A program made the translations under genes and the position numbers. Shown in pieces: positions 1 through 8,358 of a stretch of 60,585 nt of DNA; positions within the stretch are counted from its first letter, which is position 1; each line of letters begins with the position of its first letter. This stretch comes from Microthrixaceae bacterium (GTDB lineage: Bacteria; Actinomycetota; Acidimicrobiia; Acidimicrobiales; Microtrichaceae), in assembly GCA_023958095.1 (NCBI GenBank), contig JAMLGJ010000022.1, positions 1 to 60,585 of the forward strand, read 5' to 3'. Under the pieces are notes generated by a model. That model made no database searches and had not been told where the DNA came from. It saw only the letters and a program-made list of their open reading frames with translations.

Positions 1-165
1 GGTAACTCCTCTAGAGGTTTGGGTGACCTCCAGATGTACAGACCGTGTCTGGGAACCAGCTGGGAGCCAGGTGGGAGTTCACGAGCAGCGACCGGCCGGC
101 CAGGAACCGGAGTGGGTCACTTCCATCCCCGCAGCGGTGTCGAGGGGTTACGATTCGTGCCCATC

Positions 166-1656
166 ATGGGCAAACGAACACGCAGACTGGCCGGAGTCGT
201 CCTCGCGATCGCGCTGGTCGCGACCGCCTGTGGGGGAGGTGGCGACGAGTCCCCGGTGGAGGACTCCGCAGATCCCGAACCGGTCTACGGCGGTGAGGTG
301 GCGTACGGCCTCGAGGCAGAGAACAACAACGGCTGGTGCCTACCCGAGGCACAGCTCGCGATCTCGGGCATGCAGGTCGCCAACGCGATCTACGACACCC
401 TCACCGCCCAGAACGCGGACGGCGACTACGTCGGTTTCCTCGCGGAGTCGGTGGAACCCAACGAGGACTACACCCAGTGGACGATCACCCTGCGCGACGG
501 GATCACCTTCCACGACGGCAGCCCGCTCGACGCCGAGGTGGTCAAGAACAACCTGGACGCCTACCGAGGGCAGTACCCGGCCCGCCAGGCGCTGCTCACG
601 ATGTTCGTGTTCGAACCGGTCACCGCGGTCGATGTCGTCGACGACCTCACCCTGACGGTCACCACGACACCATGGACCACGTTTCCCGCCTACCTGTCGG
701 GACGTATCGGGATCATGGGCCAGGCCCAGCTCGATGACCCCGACGCCTGTGACACCAACCTGATCGGCACGGGGCCGTTCGTGTTCGACGACTGGGTCGA
801 GGGTGAGTCGCTCACCGTGGTGCGCAACGAGAACTACTGGCGCACCGACGCGGACGGCAACCAGTTGCCGTATCTCGACTCGGTGGTGTTCCGCCCGTTC
901 CTCGACCCCAACGCCCGCACCAATGCGCTGCTGTCGGGAGACATCCAGGCGTTGCACACCCCCACCCCGGAGGAGACCTCGACGCTGTTGGCAGAAGCGG
1001 AGGCGGGCAACATCAAACTCGAGTCCACAAGCGACTTCGGTGAGGTCAACTACGTGTTGTTCAACACCTCGAAGCCGCCGTTCGACTCGCTGACAGCACG
1101 CCAGGCGATGGCCTATGCGATCGATCGCGAGGAGTACCGCTCGGTGATCGGACTCGACCTGGTCGACGTCGCCTCGGGCCCGTTCGCACCCGGAGTGATG
1201 GGCTACCTGGAGGACGCAGGCATGCCCGAGTACGACCCGGAGAAGGCCAAGGAGCTGGTCGCCCAGTACGAACAGGAGACGGGTATGCCGCTCACGTTCT
1301 CCCAGACCATCCTCGCCAATCCGGCATCCCAGGCGGTCGCGCAGTTCTATCAGGACCAGGCAGCGCAGGTCGGAATCGAATCGTCGATCGAAGCGGTCGA
1401 CCAGTCAGCAGAGATCAGCACCGCGCTGGGCAACGACTGGCAGGTGCTCAACTGGCGCAACCACCCCGGCGACGACCCCGACACCCAGTACATCTGGTGG
1501 TACGGCGGATATCCGACGAACTTCAACAAGTTCGACGACCCCGAGATCAACGCACTGCTGGACGAGGGCCGCGCCGAAAGCGACCCGGCCCGCCGCACCG
1601 AGATCTACGAGGAACTCAACCGCGAGTTCGCGAAGAGCTCTACAACATCTGGATGA
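166..1656 (+). CDS. ABC transporter substrate-binding lipoprotein, family 5 (frameshifted near its 3' end)
   Basis: Extracytoplasmic binding protein of the SBP_bac_5 type, which captures oligopeptides or similar solutes for an ABC importer. The ATG at 166 gives a basic N-end, a hydrophobic stretch and a lipoprotein Cys at residue 22 followed by GGGG, so it is probably a lipid-anchored protein. The body has the family pattern of an AIYDTL block followed by WTITLRDGITFHDG near residues 110-120. The frame closes at a TGA at 1654-1656, but the next frame continues smoothly with the expected C-terminal segment to 1790, so about 45 residues are cut off by a one-base loss near 1635. No permease or ATPase gene follows; partners may lie left of the window. 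The family is clear, the ligand is unknown. Confidence 0.85.
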   Translation: MGKRTRRLAGVVLAIALVATACGGGGDESPVEDSADPEPVYGGEVAYGLEAENNNGWCLPEAQLAISGMQVANAIYDTLTAQNADGDYVGFLAESVEPNEDYTQWTITLRDGITFHDGSPLDAEVVKNNLDAYRGQYPARQALLTMFVFEPVTAVDVVDDLTLTVTTTPWTTFPAYLSGRIGIMGQAQLDDPDACDTNLIGTGPFVFDDWVEGESLTVVRNENYWRTDADGNQLPYLDSVVFRPFLDPNARTNALLSGDIQALHTPTPEETSTLLAEAEAGNIKLESTSDFGEVNYVLFNTSKPPFDSLTARQAMAYAIDREEYRSVIGLDLVDVASGPFAPGVMGYLEDAGMPEYDPEKAKELVAQYEQETGMPLTFSQTILANPASQAVAQFYQDQAAQVGIESSIEAVDQSAEISTALGNDWQVLNWRNHPGDDPDTQYIWWYGGYPTNFNKFDDPEINALLDEGRAESDPARRTEIYEELNREFAKSSTTSG

Positions 1657-1790
1657 TCTGGACCCGCTGGACCATCGCCACCGATGTCGACGTGTACGGC
1701 CTCACCGGCCCGCCGCTTCCCGACGGATCAGAGCCGAACCCCGGACTCGCTCTCGGCCACCCGGTGTCGGGGATGTGGCTCGCGAACTGA
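1635..1790 (+). pseudogene. Out-of-frame C-terminal end of the family 5 binding protein
   Basis: This segment is read one frame off the preceding gene. From GAG at 1635 it encodes ELYNIWMIWTRWTIATDVDV and ends in GHPVSGMWLAN before the TGA at 1788-1790. That is the normal C-terminus of an SBP_bac_5 protein. Restoring a single G at about 1635 (AAG-GAG-CTC) would join both parts into a protein of about 541 residues. It has no start of its own. Confidence 0.75.
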
Positions 1791-1866
1791 GCTGAGGCGG
1801 GCAGGTCCGACCTCTGTCTGCGCCGCCCCTCGGCGAGCTGCATCGAACTCGCATCACCAAGAACCC

Positions 1867-1882
1867 CCGTCGCTTCCGACGG
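1867..1882. terminator. Candidate hairpin between convergent genes
   Basis: CCGTCG-CTTC-CGACGG forms a perfect 6-bp GC-rich stem with a 4-base loop between two convergent genes. There is no T-tract. It may end transcription from either side, but the evidence is weak. The rest of 1791-1912 shows nothing else. Confidence 0.35.
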
Positions 1883-1912
1883 AGTCAGGCACTGGGCGAG
1901 ACCACGAAAGGG

Positions 1913-2512
1913 CTACTCGGTCAGACCCGCTGCCTTCAGAAGCTGGGCGAGGCGACCGATCTCGCTGTTTGCCGTCGTGTGGGTCATCGCTGCGACCACC
2001 TCACCCCACATACGCGATAGCTCCCAGAACTCAAGTCGGTTCCCAGCGAGATTCGTGGAGATCGTCGCGTCCGCGTTCCATTCCGTCTCAGCCTGCTCTG
2101 GAGACCACGATCCGGTGAACTTCGTGGCAGCGACCACATATGTGAACTGAGTTCGCCCCGTCAGGCGCTCTACCTCATCCCTGAACGCCTGGCTCCACTT
2201 CGGCTGCCAGAGTTCACGAAAGTGTCGCCACGTCTCCCGCTTCGGGTTCGACAGGTCTCCGCGCATCTGGAGGAGCTTCTGACGTGCATCGAACCCGGCC
2301 TGCCATGACTTGCAGGTCACGGTAACCACACGGCGCCGCGTCCGGTCTGTGGGCAGGAAACCAACTACATCGATATCCGAGTGCACCGAGTCCTGTTGTG
2401 TCTCATAGTCGGGGTGGTCCGCCGAAGGACGGAAGCGAAGGTTGTGGGTCGTGAAGTAGCCCTTGAGCTGCAAGTAGTCATCCACCACCTGTTCGAGCAC
2501 GTCTTCCTTCAT
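1913..2512 (-). CDS. PD-(D/E)XK nuclease-like protein with a substituted catalytic residue
   Basis: A 199-residue protein that looks like an Mrr/Holliday-resolvase-type PD-(D/E)XK fold. Residues 45-51 read SDIDVVG, the usual metal-binding Asp strand, and residues 62-70 read VVTVTCKSW, where the family normally has (E/D/Q)xK. Here that position is Thr66 with Lys68 kept, so catalysis is uncertain. An N-terminal helix and a C-terminal helical part surround this core. The start at 2512 (MKEDVLEQ) lies only about 35 bases from the left end of the IS, so the insertion has probably replaced its upstream region. The fold assignment rests on motif reading only; the biological role (defence, repair or other) is unknown. 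Confidence 0.5.
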   Translation of the reverse strand: MKEDVLEQVVDDYLQLKGYFTTHNLRFRPSADHPDYETQQDSVHSDIDVVGFLPTDRTRRRVVTVTCKSWQAGFDARQKLLQMRGDLSNPKRETWRHFRELWQPKWSQAFRDEVERLTGRTQFTYVVAATKFTGSWSPEQAETEWNADATISTNLAGNRLEFWELSRMWGEVVAAMTHTTANSEIGRLAQLLKAAGLTE

Positions 2513-2545
2513 CGGCTACCCCAGACACACGGTTCCTTATGGATC

Positions 2546-3938
2546 GCGTCCCGTGTTGTGGTGGAAGTAGGTCGGTGACCCTTGGCTTCGCCGGCCGATA
2601 TTAGGCGGCGGGCAGGGCGGGGTCGGTCGTTGTGGTCACCTCCTCGAGGTTGGCGTCGATGAGGGCCATGGATTCTTCGGAGAGGTAGCGGCGTTCGGCG
2701 ACGGCCCATTCGTCATGTTGTTCGAGGAGCACGGCGCCGACGAGGCGGATGACCGAGGCGTCGTCGGGGAAGATGCCCACCACGTTGCTGCGACGCTTGA
2801 TCTCTTTGTTGATGCGCTCGAGCGGGTTTGTGGAGGAGATCTTGCGCCAGTGGGCCCGGGGGAACGCGGCGTAGGCGGTGACGTCGCCCTCGGCGCCGGC
2901 GAGGATCTCGGCGGCTTTGGGGAAGCGGGGTTCGAGCATGGCGAAGACTTCGTGCAGCTGGGCTCTGGTGGCGTCGGCGTCGGGCTGTGCGTAGATGGTG
3001 CGGACGGTGGCGGCGACCATGTCCTTGTGGGCGTGGTTGACGGTGGCGAGGATGTTGCGGGCCAGGTGGACCTTGCATCTCTGCCAAGACGCGCCGGCGA
3101 AGACTCGGGCGATCGATGCCTTCAATCCGGCGTGGGCGTCGGAGATCACGAGGCGCACACCGTCGAGACCGCGGTCTCGCAGGGTGCGCAGGAACGCGGT
3201 CCAGAAGACTTCGTCTTCTGAGTCGCCGACGTCGACGCCCAGCACTTCGCGGTTGCCATCGGCGGTGACGGCGGTGGCGACGACCACGGCTCGGGAGACG
3301 ATGCGGTGGTTGTGGCGGGCCTTGATGTAGGTCGCGTCCAGGTAGACGTATGGCATGGCGATGTGATCGAGCGGCCGGGTGCGGAACGCTGCGACCTCTT
3401 CGTCGATGCCCTTGCAGATCCTCGACACCGTGCTCTTGGAGACACCGGAGTCGCAGCCCAGGGCTTTGACGAGGTCGTCGACCTTCCGGGTCGAGGTGCC
3501 GGTGATGTAGGCGGTCATGATCACCGCCCATAGGGCCTGGTCGACCCGGCGGCGAGGTTCGAGCAACGACGGGAAGAACGACCCGACGCGCAGCTTGGGG
3601 ATGCGCAGCTCGATGTCACCGGCCGGGGTCGACAACGTGCGCTGCCGGGCCCCGTTGCGCTGGTTCGTTCGGGTGTCGGTGCGCTCGTGCAGCTCGGCGC
3701 CGATCGTGGCGGTGAGCTCGGCGTCGATCAGCTCCTGCATCCCTTGCTGCAGCAGCAGCCGGAACAGGTCTTTGGTGTCTCCATCACCCAGGTGAGCGAG
3801 CAGGTCCTCGACGCGGGCATCATCATCACGGGTCATCGCGTGGTCTCCTTCAGTGAGTGCTTTCGCAGGTCTCACCAAGAATCACGCGATGGCCCACCCA
3901 CAGAGGGGGACCCCTACTTCCACCACCTCATGAGACAC
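2546..3938. mobile_element. IS256-family insertion sequence
   Basis: An element of about 1.39 kb with one transposase gene. Its ends carry imperfect terminal inverted repeats: 2546-2571 and the complement of 3913-3938 match at 21 of 26 positions, including an unbroken core GTGGTGGAAGTAGG at 2558-2571 and 3913-3926. No convincing 8-9 bp target duplication is visible next to these ends, so the exact tips are uncertain by a few bases. The transposase frame is complete, so the element may be active. Confidence 0.8.
2601..3836 (-). CDS. IS256-family (mutator-type) transposase
   Basis: DDE transposase of the IS256/mutator type, 411 residues, which is the usual family length. Visible blocks are the N-terminal LLQQGMQELIDAELTATIGA region, the RNGARQRTLST segment, YVYLDATYIKAR with the first catalytic Asp, VRLVISDAHAGLKASI with the second Asp, WQRCKVHLARNIL, and SSTNPLERINKEIKRRSNVV carrying the catalytic Glu near the C-end. 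The start at 3836 is preferred over one 14 codons upstream because AAGGAG sits about nine bases before it. It fills the IS between the terminal repeats and appears intact. Confidence 0.93.
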   Translation of the reverse strand: MTRDDDARVEDLLAHLGDGDTKDLFRLLLQQGMQELIDAELTATIGAELHERTDTRTNQRNGARQRTLSTPAGDIELRIPKLRVGSFFPSLLEPRRRVDQALWAVIMTAYITGTSTRKVDDLVKALGCDSGVSKSTVSRICKGIDEEVAAFRTRPLDHIAMPYVYLDATYIKARHNHRIVSRAVVVATAVTADGNREVLGVDVGDSEDEVFWTAFLRTLRDRGLDGVRLVISDAHAGLKASIARVFAGASWQRCKVHLARNILATVNHAHKDMVAATVRTIYAQPDADATRAQLHEVFAMLEPRFPKAAEILAGAEGDVTAYAAFPRAHWRKISSTNPLERINKEIKRRSNVVGIFPDDASVIRLVGAVLLEQHDEWAVAERRYLSEESMALIDANLEEVTTTTDPALPAA

Positions 3939-4066
3939 TCACCGCTACCCGGTGTCGGGAGCGAAGCGGTGACCACCTTCTTGGTTGTGACGGGCCGTTG
4001 GGGGTCCTGAAGCCAGCTGAGGCTTGCCGAGCCAATTCGGAGGGGCCGGTCCGCACACGTTGGGAG

Positions 4067-4086
4067 TACGGGCACTTGCCCGTACA
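4067..4086. promoter_or_regulatory. Palindromic operator candidate
   Basis: GTACGGGCACTTGCCCGTAC has two perfect 9-bp arms separated by two bases. The spacer is too short for an RNA hairpin, so a dimeric DNA-binding protein is the likely reader. It lies 36 bases upstream of the GTG of the secreted protein gene at 4123. No regulator is encoded next to it. Confidence 0.55.
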
Positions 4087-4122
4087 GTCGATTCAGGGTG
4101 TAGACGAGAGAGAGGATCCGTT

Positions 4123-4596
4123 GTGGGCAGAAACCGCCTCCGCGCAGCTGCGATCAGCCTCGGCGTCGCAGCGATCGGACTTGCCGGCTCGGCATGCAAT
4201 CCCGTACCCAAAGGCTGGGTTGTACAGAAGTACATCCCGCAACCGGGCTCGGCCATCAGTCATGTTCCGGAATCGATCCCGGCCGAACCTCCCTCCGACA
4301 ACTGGGCCATCTGGGCCATTGCCGGCACCTGGAGGCTTTCTGACGGGAGCCTCGAGGGTACGTACAACGAGTTGTGCCCACGCTCCGAGATCGCGAACAA
4401 CCTCCGCTACCGCACCATCGCAAGTGATTCACCGCAAGGGATCGTCGGCTACACAACGGTCATCGATGGCGGGGAGTACGTGTTCGCCACACCGGCCCAC
4501 CGACCGTGCTGGGACTCGAGCCTCTGGCAGGAAACCCCATACGTTCTCGGGCGCGACGCTGGTGTCGCTCAACCACACGGACGTGTCGTGAAGTAG
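4123..4596 (+). CDS. Small secreted or lipid-anchored protein, unknown function
   Basis: A 157-residue protein that I cannot assign to a family. The GTG at 4123 is chosen because AGAGGA precedes it at a suitable distance and the product then begins with a proper signal sequence: basic VGRNRLR, a hydrophobic stretch and LAGSAC, a weak lipobox. The mature part contains the segment WAIWAIAGTWRLSDGSLEG and several Cys residues, suggesting a small extracellular beta-rich domain, possibly disulfide-bonded. It stands alone behind the palindrome at 4067-4086 and just right of the IS. Confidence 0.65.
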   Translation: MGRNRLRAAAISLGVAAIGLAGSACNPVPKGWVVQKYIPQPGSAISHVPESIPAEPPSDNWAIWAIAGTWRLSDGSLEGTYNELCPRSEIANNLRYRTIASDSPQGIVGYTTVIDGGEYVFATPAHRPCWDSSLWQETPYVLGRDAGVAQPHGRVVK

Positions 4597-4640
4597 CGCT
4601 CGCTCGTCGCGTGACATGCCCACTCGACGCATCCGGGAGC

Positions 4641-5831
4641 TCAGACCTCCTCGGAACGGCGCCCGGGCCGGGCGAAGCGTGCCAGGTAGACCGCACGCAC
4701 CGCGAAGTTCGTGCGCATCGCAGCGGTGTTCTCGTCAACGAACTCCTTGCGGTACGTCGTGTCCGTCAAGGCGGAGATCGTGAACTGGAGTCCTGCCACC
4801 GCGGCGATGAACGCCGCACAACGCAGCAGCGCTCCGGTGACGATGATGTCGTTGTCCCACATCGTGAACTCGGCGACGACGCCCGGTGACTGGCCGCCGG
4901 TCCAGAACGCGATCGTGTCGGGCCTCACCACGAGGATGCCCAGAACCACGTAGAACACGAAGATCGCCACGGTCACGAAGGCGATCTGGATGGACTGCGC
5001 GGTGAAGAACAGCAGCCCGACATTCAGCCGGGAGCGACGCCGTTGGGTGGGGGTCACCGGAGGGTCCACCAGTCCGTCGACACCCATCCCTTCGAGTGGG
5101 GTGCCGGCCAGGTGCTCCCCGACCTCGCTCCACGAGTCGAACGACCCTGCGGAACGCACTTCCTGGGGAAGACGGATGGCCATGAACAGCGACCCGGTGA
5201 CGACTATGAGGACGATCGCCGCGGCATAGAAGTCACCGGGAATGTCGGTGGCGACCTTCCACATCTCGGCGTTGACGAACATGAACATGGTGAAGATCAG
5301 AAGCAGCGGCAGCGCACGGATCATCAGGTTGGCGACGTTGGCGAACTGGCGGAACAACTGGGCCACCGCCCAGGCGGTCATCGGCAACAGGCCGTAGGAG
5401 ACCACGACGTAGACGACGAGCAACACGATGAGGTTGAACAGGATCGTTGCGACGGCGGTGTCGGTGTCCAGGCCGAACACGAGTGGCAGCAACGGTGGCA
5501 CCAGCACGAACGCTGCCAGCTCGAGGGGACCGATCGTGTCGGGGCGCCGGTACCAGGGCCGGCCCCTCGCTCGGTTGAGCAGCGCAAGGGTCACCACCAC
5601 CAACCCCACACCGCTGATGACCGCCGCGACGTTGGCCCAGGTGGGCAGGTCCTCGGACACCTCGCTGACCGCCTCGAGCACGAAGAAGAATGTCAGCACC
5701 GGCCAGGCCCTCGTGAACACGTCCTCCGAGGCGCTGTAGCGATCTATGAAGTGCGGCACCCCACGGCGCACGAACCACTTCTCGGTTCGCTGGCGCAACT
5801 CGGCATCGTCGATCGGATCGGCGGTGGTCAC
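4641..5831 (-). CDS. Polytopic membrane protein, unknown function
   Basis: An integral membrane protein of about 396 residues. A soluble N-terminal part of about 35 residues (ELRQRTEKWFVRRGVPHFIDRYSAS) is followed by some eight hydrophobic segments, for example VLTFFFVLEAVSEV, LAAFVLVPPLLPLVFGL, ILFNLIVLLVVYVVVSYGLL, LMIRALPLLLIFTMFMFVNA and the late IAFVTVAIFVFYVVLGILVV. A polar loop with the segment LPQEVRSAGSFDSWSEVGEHL lies in the middle. I do not recognise a named family. The GTG at 5831 fits the leaderless rule seen elsewhere (CAGACT, then six bases); an ATG at 5861 is the alternative. It is divergent from the large fusion gene at 5980. Confidence 0.7.
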   Translation of the reverse strand: MTTADPIDDAELRQRTEKWFVRRGVPHFIDRYSASEDVFTRAWPVLTFFFVLEAVSEVSEDLPTWANVAAVISGVGLVVVTLALLNRARGRPWYRRPDTIGPLELAAFVLVPPLLPLVFGLDTDTAVATILFNLIVLLVVYVVVSYGLLPMTAWAVAQLFRQFANVANLMIRALPLLLIFTMFMFVNAEMWKVATDIPGDFYAAAIVLIVVTGSLFMAIRLPQEVRSAGSFDSWSEVGEHLAGTPLEGMGVDGLVDPPVTPTQRRRSRLNVGLLFFTAQSIQIAFVTVAIFVFYVVLGILVVRPDTIAFWTGGQSPGVVAEFTMWDNDIIVTGALLRCAAFIAAVAGLQFTISALTDTTYRKEFVDENTAAMRTNFAVRAVYLARFARPGRRSEEV

Positions 5832-5979
5832 CAGCCCAGTCTGGCGTGGTGCGTCACGCATGTTGCGGTCCTCGCCTGCGTTCGCGTGTGCTGCTACGTG
5901 CACCTGGTGTCCGGTCGGCGGATGCGCGCCGCGCCCGGGTTCCCTCAGGACCACCGTGGTGCGGCCGACCTGACCGGGG

Positions 5980-8358
5980 ATGACCCACCCACGAACGACT
6001 CGTGCCGGCCGATGGTTCGCCGTAGCGGCGATCCTTGCCAGCCTGGCCGCGGCGAGCGTCGCAATCCGGCTGGCCGCACCCGGTCGCTGGCCGCTGGTGG
6101 CAGTGATCGTCCTCGCACTCCTGTGGGGCCTGGGAAGCAGCGTCGCGGTCGCGCTGACCGGCACGGAAGCACCTCCGTTCACCGGAACGGACGCGGTTGG
6201 GGAACGTCCCCGCATCGGGGTGGTCATGCATCTCGGCGCGGTGCCGGACGAGGTCGCACGAACCACCTCGGCGGTCGCCGCGGCAGCCGGCCCGGTAGCC
6301 CTGGTGGTGCCACCCGGCCGAGCGGTACCCCCGCGACTCGATCCGTCGATCATCGTGGTGGCCGACGACGACTCGGACCGATCACCACACGGGACTGCGT
6401 CCGCCCCCGAAGGGACCGCTGCTGCGGTCGAGGCGCTGCGCGAACGCTGCGAGGGCGTGCTGATGCTCTCGGCCCGTGCCCTCCCGGGACCGGCGCTGGA
6501 GCAGGCCGCGCCCCTGCTCGGAGACGGTGCTTCCTGGGTCGTCGGCACGACCGAACCGCTCAACCGGGACCGTTTCGGACCCACGCGCCGGGAGCGGCTC
6601 GACGCCGCGCTCCGGCGCCGCCTGCCGAGTGCCGGAGCGTGGGCCTGGGAGCCCGACGCGACCGTCGTGCGCACCTCGTTGCTGGCCGAACACCCACCCG
6701 AACCGGGGGTGCCGATGGGGTCCTGGCTGCGCCAGCGTGCCGCATCGGGTCTGACCGGAGCGACACTCGACGCACCCATCGCACGACGGGCTGCACCCGT
6801 TGCCGCCGAGGGCTACTGGCCCGACACCACCGCACGCCAGCGCGCCGCAGCCGCCGACCTCTGCGACGCATCTGCATCCTCGGTGCTTTCACCCCGGGCA
6901 CGCCTTGCCGCGGGTGGACTCGCCGTGCGCGCCCTGTCCGGGTGGTCCGTGGTGCTCTGGCTCACCGCTCTGGTGCTCCTCGCCGACGGCTCGCCGGTGC
7001 ACAGCGGGGGCGGTGCGCTGGCTGCCCTGCTCGGCGCTGCGCTGGTGCTTCGGTGGCTGGCTCCCCGCGTCGCCACCCGGACGCGCCCGTCCCCGACCAA
7101 GGACCTGCTGGCAGCCGTGTACGCCCTGCCGGGGTCGCTCGCAGCCACTGCATCGGCACTGACCCGTCGCGTCCGCCCTGCGCGGCGCCCCTTCCCCACA
7201 CGTCCCCTCGTCTGGCTGGCCATGGCCGCCACCGCAGCCGCATCCAGCGTCATGCTCACTGCCGCTCCGGGTGACGGAGCAGCCCGCGTCGCCGCCGGGG
7301 TTTCTGCGGTGCTGTTGGTCATGTTGTGGGTCTTCACCGTGCGCGCCCTGGTCGAACGGTCCTGGCAACGCGTCGGGTTCCGGATTCCCCTCGACCTTCC
7401 CGCTTTCCTCGAAGGAGCCGGGATCGGCGGGAAAGGCGACGCCGACGGTGCTGGATCCGATGCGGCGTCCTGGCGCCTGGTGGACGGCTCACCCGGTGGC
7501 TTCGCACTGCAGGGTGCGATCACCGGACTCGGCCGGGGGGATGAGATCACCGTGCGCGTTCCCCGCTCCGAGCACGCCGCCGACCAACACGGCGCTGCGT
7601 TGGAACTCGAGGGAACCGTGGCCGGCAGGCGCCACGGGGCCAATGGTTGCGAGGTGCTCGGGGTGGAGCTGCGGTCCGTGCACCCGGGCACCGCCTCGTG
7701 GGGAGCGGTGCTCCTCGAGGGAGCCTCACGGGTTCCCACCACGGACGTTCCTGTCGTGGACGAACACGGCGACGAGCAACGGTGGGCCCGCGCGACGGAC
7801 CGCCTGGCGATCGGGCTCGCAGTGGCGATCTCGCTCGCCGTGGTGACGGTGGTGACACTCGTGCTGGTCGGCATCCAACCCCTGATCATCCGCAGTGGAT
7901 CGATGGAACCGACCTACTCCGTCGGCGACGTGGTCGTGGTCACCCCGCAGCGAGCAGGTGAGGTCGAACCCGGTGAGGTCGTCACCCGCTTCGACGCACC
8001 CGACGCACCCGACAGCCTCACCCACCGTGTGGTCGAGGTCCTCCGCGACGGCGACATGGTGCAGATCACCACCCGCGGCGACGCGAACGACAGCTCCGAA
8101 CGCTGGTCGACTCCCACCGACCGCACCCTCGGTGTGGTCGTTGCGTCGGTGCCCGCCGTGGGCACTCCGTTGTCGACGGTTCGGAGCCCCGCCGTCGGAT
8201 CTGCGGTCGTCGCACTCGCGGTGCTCGCCATGGCAGCCCTGATGGTGTGGCCGAAGCGCCGCGGACGGTCAGGCACCCCTCGTGTCGAGGGATCCCTCAC
8301 GCGAAGCGACGGGTTGCCGACAGAGACAGCACCGAGCACCACCGGAGACCGACCATGA
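5980..8358 (+). CDS. Fusion: degenerate GT2-like region, PilZ-like domain and ER-type (SipW-like) signal peptidase I
   Basis: A 792-residue membrane protein with a layout I have not met before. Two N-terminal membrane helices (residues ~12-60) precede a region resembling a family 2 glycosyltransferase: VVADDDSD at 126-133 sits where VVDDGSTD is usual, and LMLSAR at 161-166 sits where the DAD metal site is expected, so the transferase looks dead. More helices follow. Residues ~458-590 carry both c-di-GMP motifs of PilZ domains, R460-x-x-x-R464 and D502-G-S504-P-G-G507. The end is a signal peptidase I of ER/SipW type with SGSMEP (nucleophile Ser641), His682 in THRVVEV and Asp701 in RGDAN, then a last helix. 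Its stop overlaps the next start (ATGA), so the surface protein downstream is its likely substrate. The peptidase is certain, PilZ is probable, the GT2 resemblance is inferred. Confidence 0.85.
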   Translation: MTHPRTTRAGRWFAVAAILASLAAASVAIRLAAPGRWPLVAVIVLALLWGLGSSVAVALTGTEAPPFTGTDAVGERPRIGVVMHLGAVPDEVARTTSAVAAAAGPVALVVPPGRAVPPRLDPSIIVVADDDSDRSPHGTASAPEGTAAAVEALRERCEGVLMLSARALPGPALEQAAPLLGDGASWVVGTTEPLNRDRFGPTRRERLDAALRRRLPSAGAWAWEPDATVVRTSLLAEHPPEPGVPMGSWLRQRAASGLTGATLDAPIARRAAPVAAEGYWPDTTARQRAAAADLCDASASSVLSPRARLAAGGLAVRALSGWSVVLWLTALVLLADGSPVHSGGGALAALLGAALVLRWLAPRVATRTRPSPTKDLLAAVYALPGSLAATASALTRRVRPARRPFPTRPLVWLAMAATAAASSVMLTAAPGDGAARVAAGVSAVLLVMLWVFTVRALVERSWQRVGFRIPLDLPAFLEGAGIGGKGDADGAGSDAASWRLVDGSPGGFALQGAITGLGRGDEITVRVPRSEHAADQHGAALELEGTVAGRRHGANGCEVLGVELRSVHPGTASWGAVLLEGASRVPTTDVPVVDEHGDEQRWARATDRLAIGLAVAISLAVVTVVTLVLVGIQPLIIRSGSMEPTYSVGDVVVVTPQRAGEVEPGEVVTRFDAPDAPDSLTHRVVEVLRDGDMVQITTRGDANDSSERWSTPTDRTLGVVVASVPAVGTPLSTVRSPAVGSAVVALAVLAMAALMVWPKRRGRSGTPRVEGSLTRSDGLPTETAPSTTGDRP

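Noticed and set aside
2530..3950. Target-site duplication flanking the IS256 element
   Set aside because: The bases next to the terminal repeats (TATGGATC on the left, TCACCGCT on the right) do not match, so no duplication can be claimed.
3939..4122. A gene in the gap right of the IS
   Set aside because: Short frames here have no start signals or recognisable sequence. Only the palindrome and the ribosome-binding site of the 4123 gene stand out.
4641..6779. N-terminal extension of the membrane protein gene up to 6779
   Set aside because: The extra 300 residues are low-complexity shadow sequence of the fusion gene on the other strand. The recognisable protein begins at 5831-5861.
5043..7274. 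Very long open frames opposite or across real genes (for example 5043-7274 plus, 14105-15523 minus, 17863-19083 plus extension)
   Set aside because: They overlap genes with clear family motifs on the other strand or frame, have Arg/Pro/His-rich composition, and arise because stop codons are rare in high-GC DNA.
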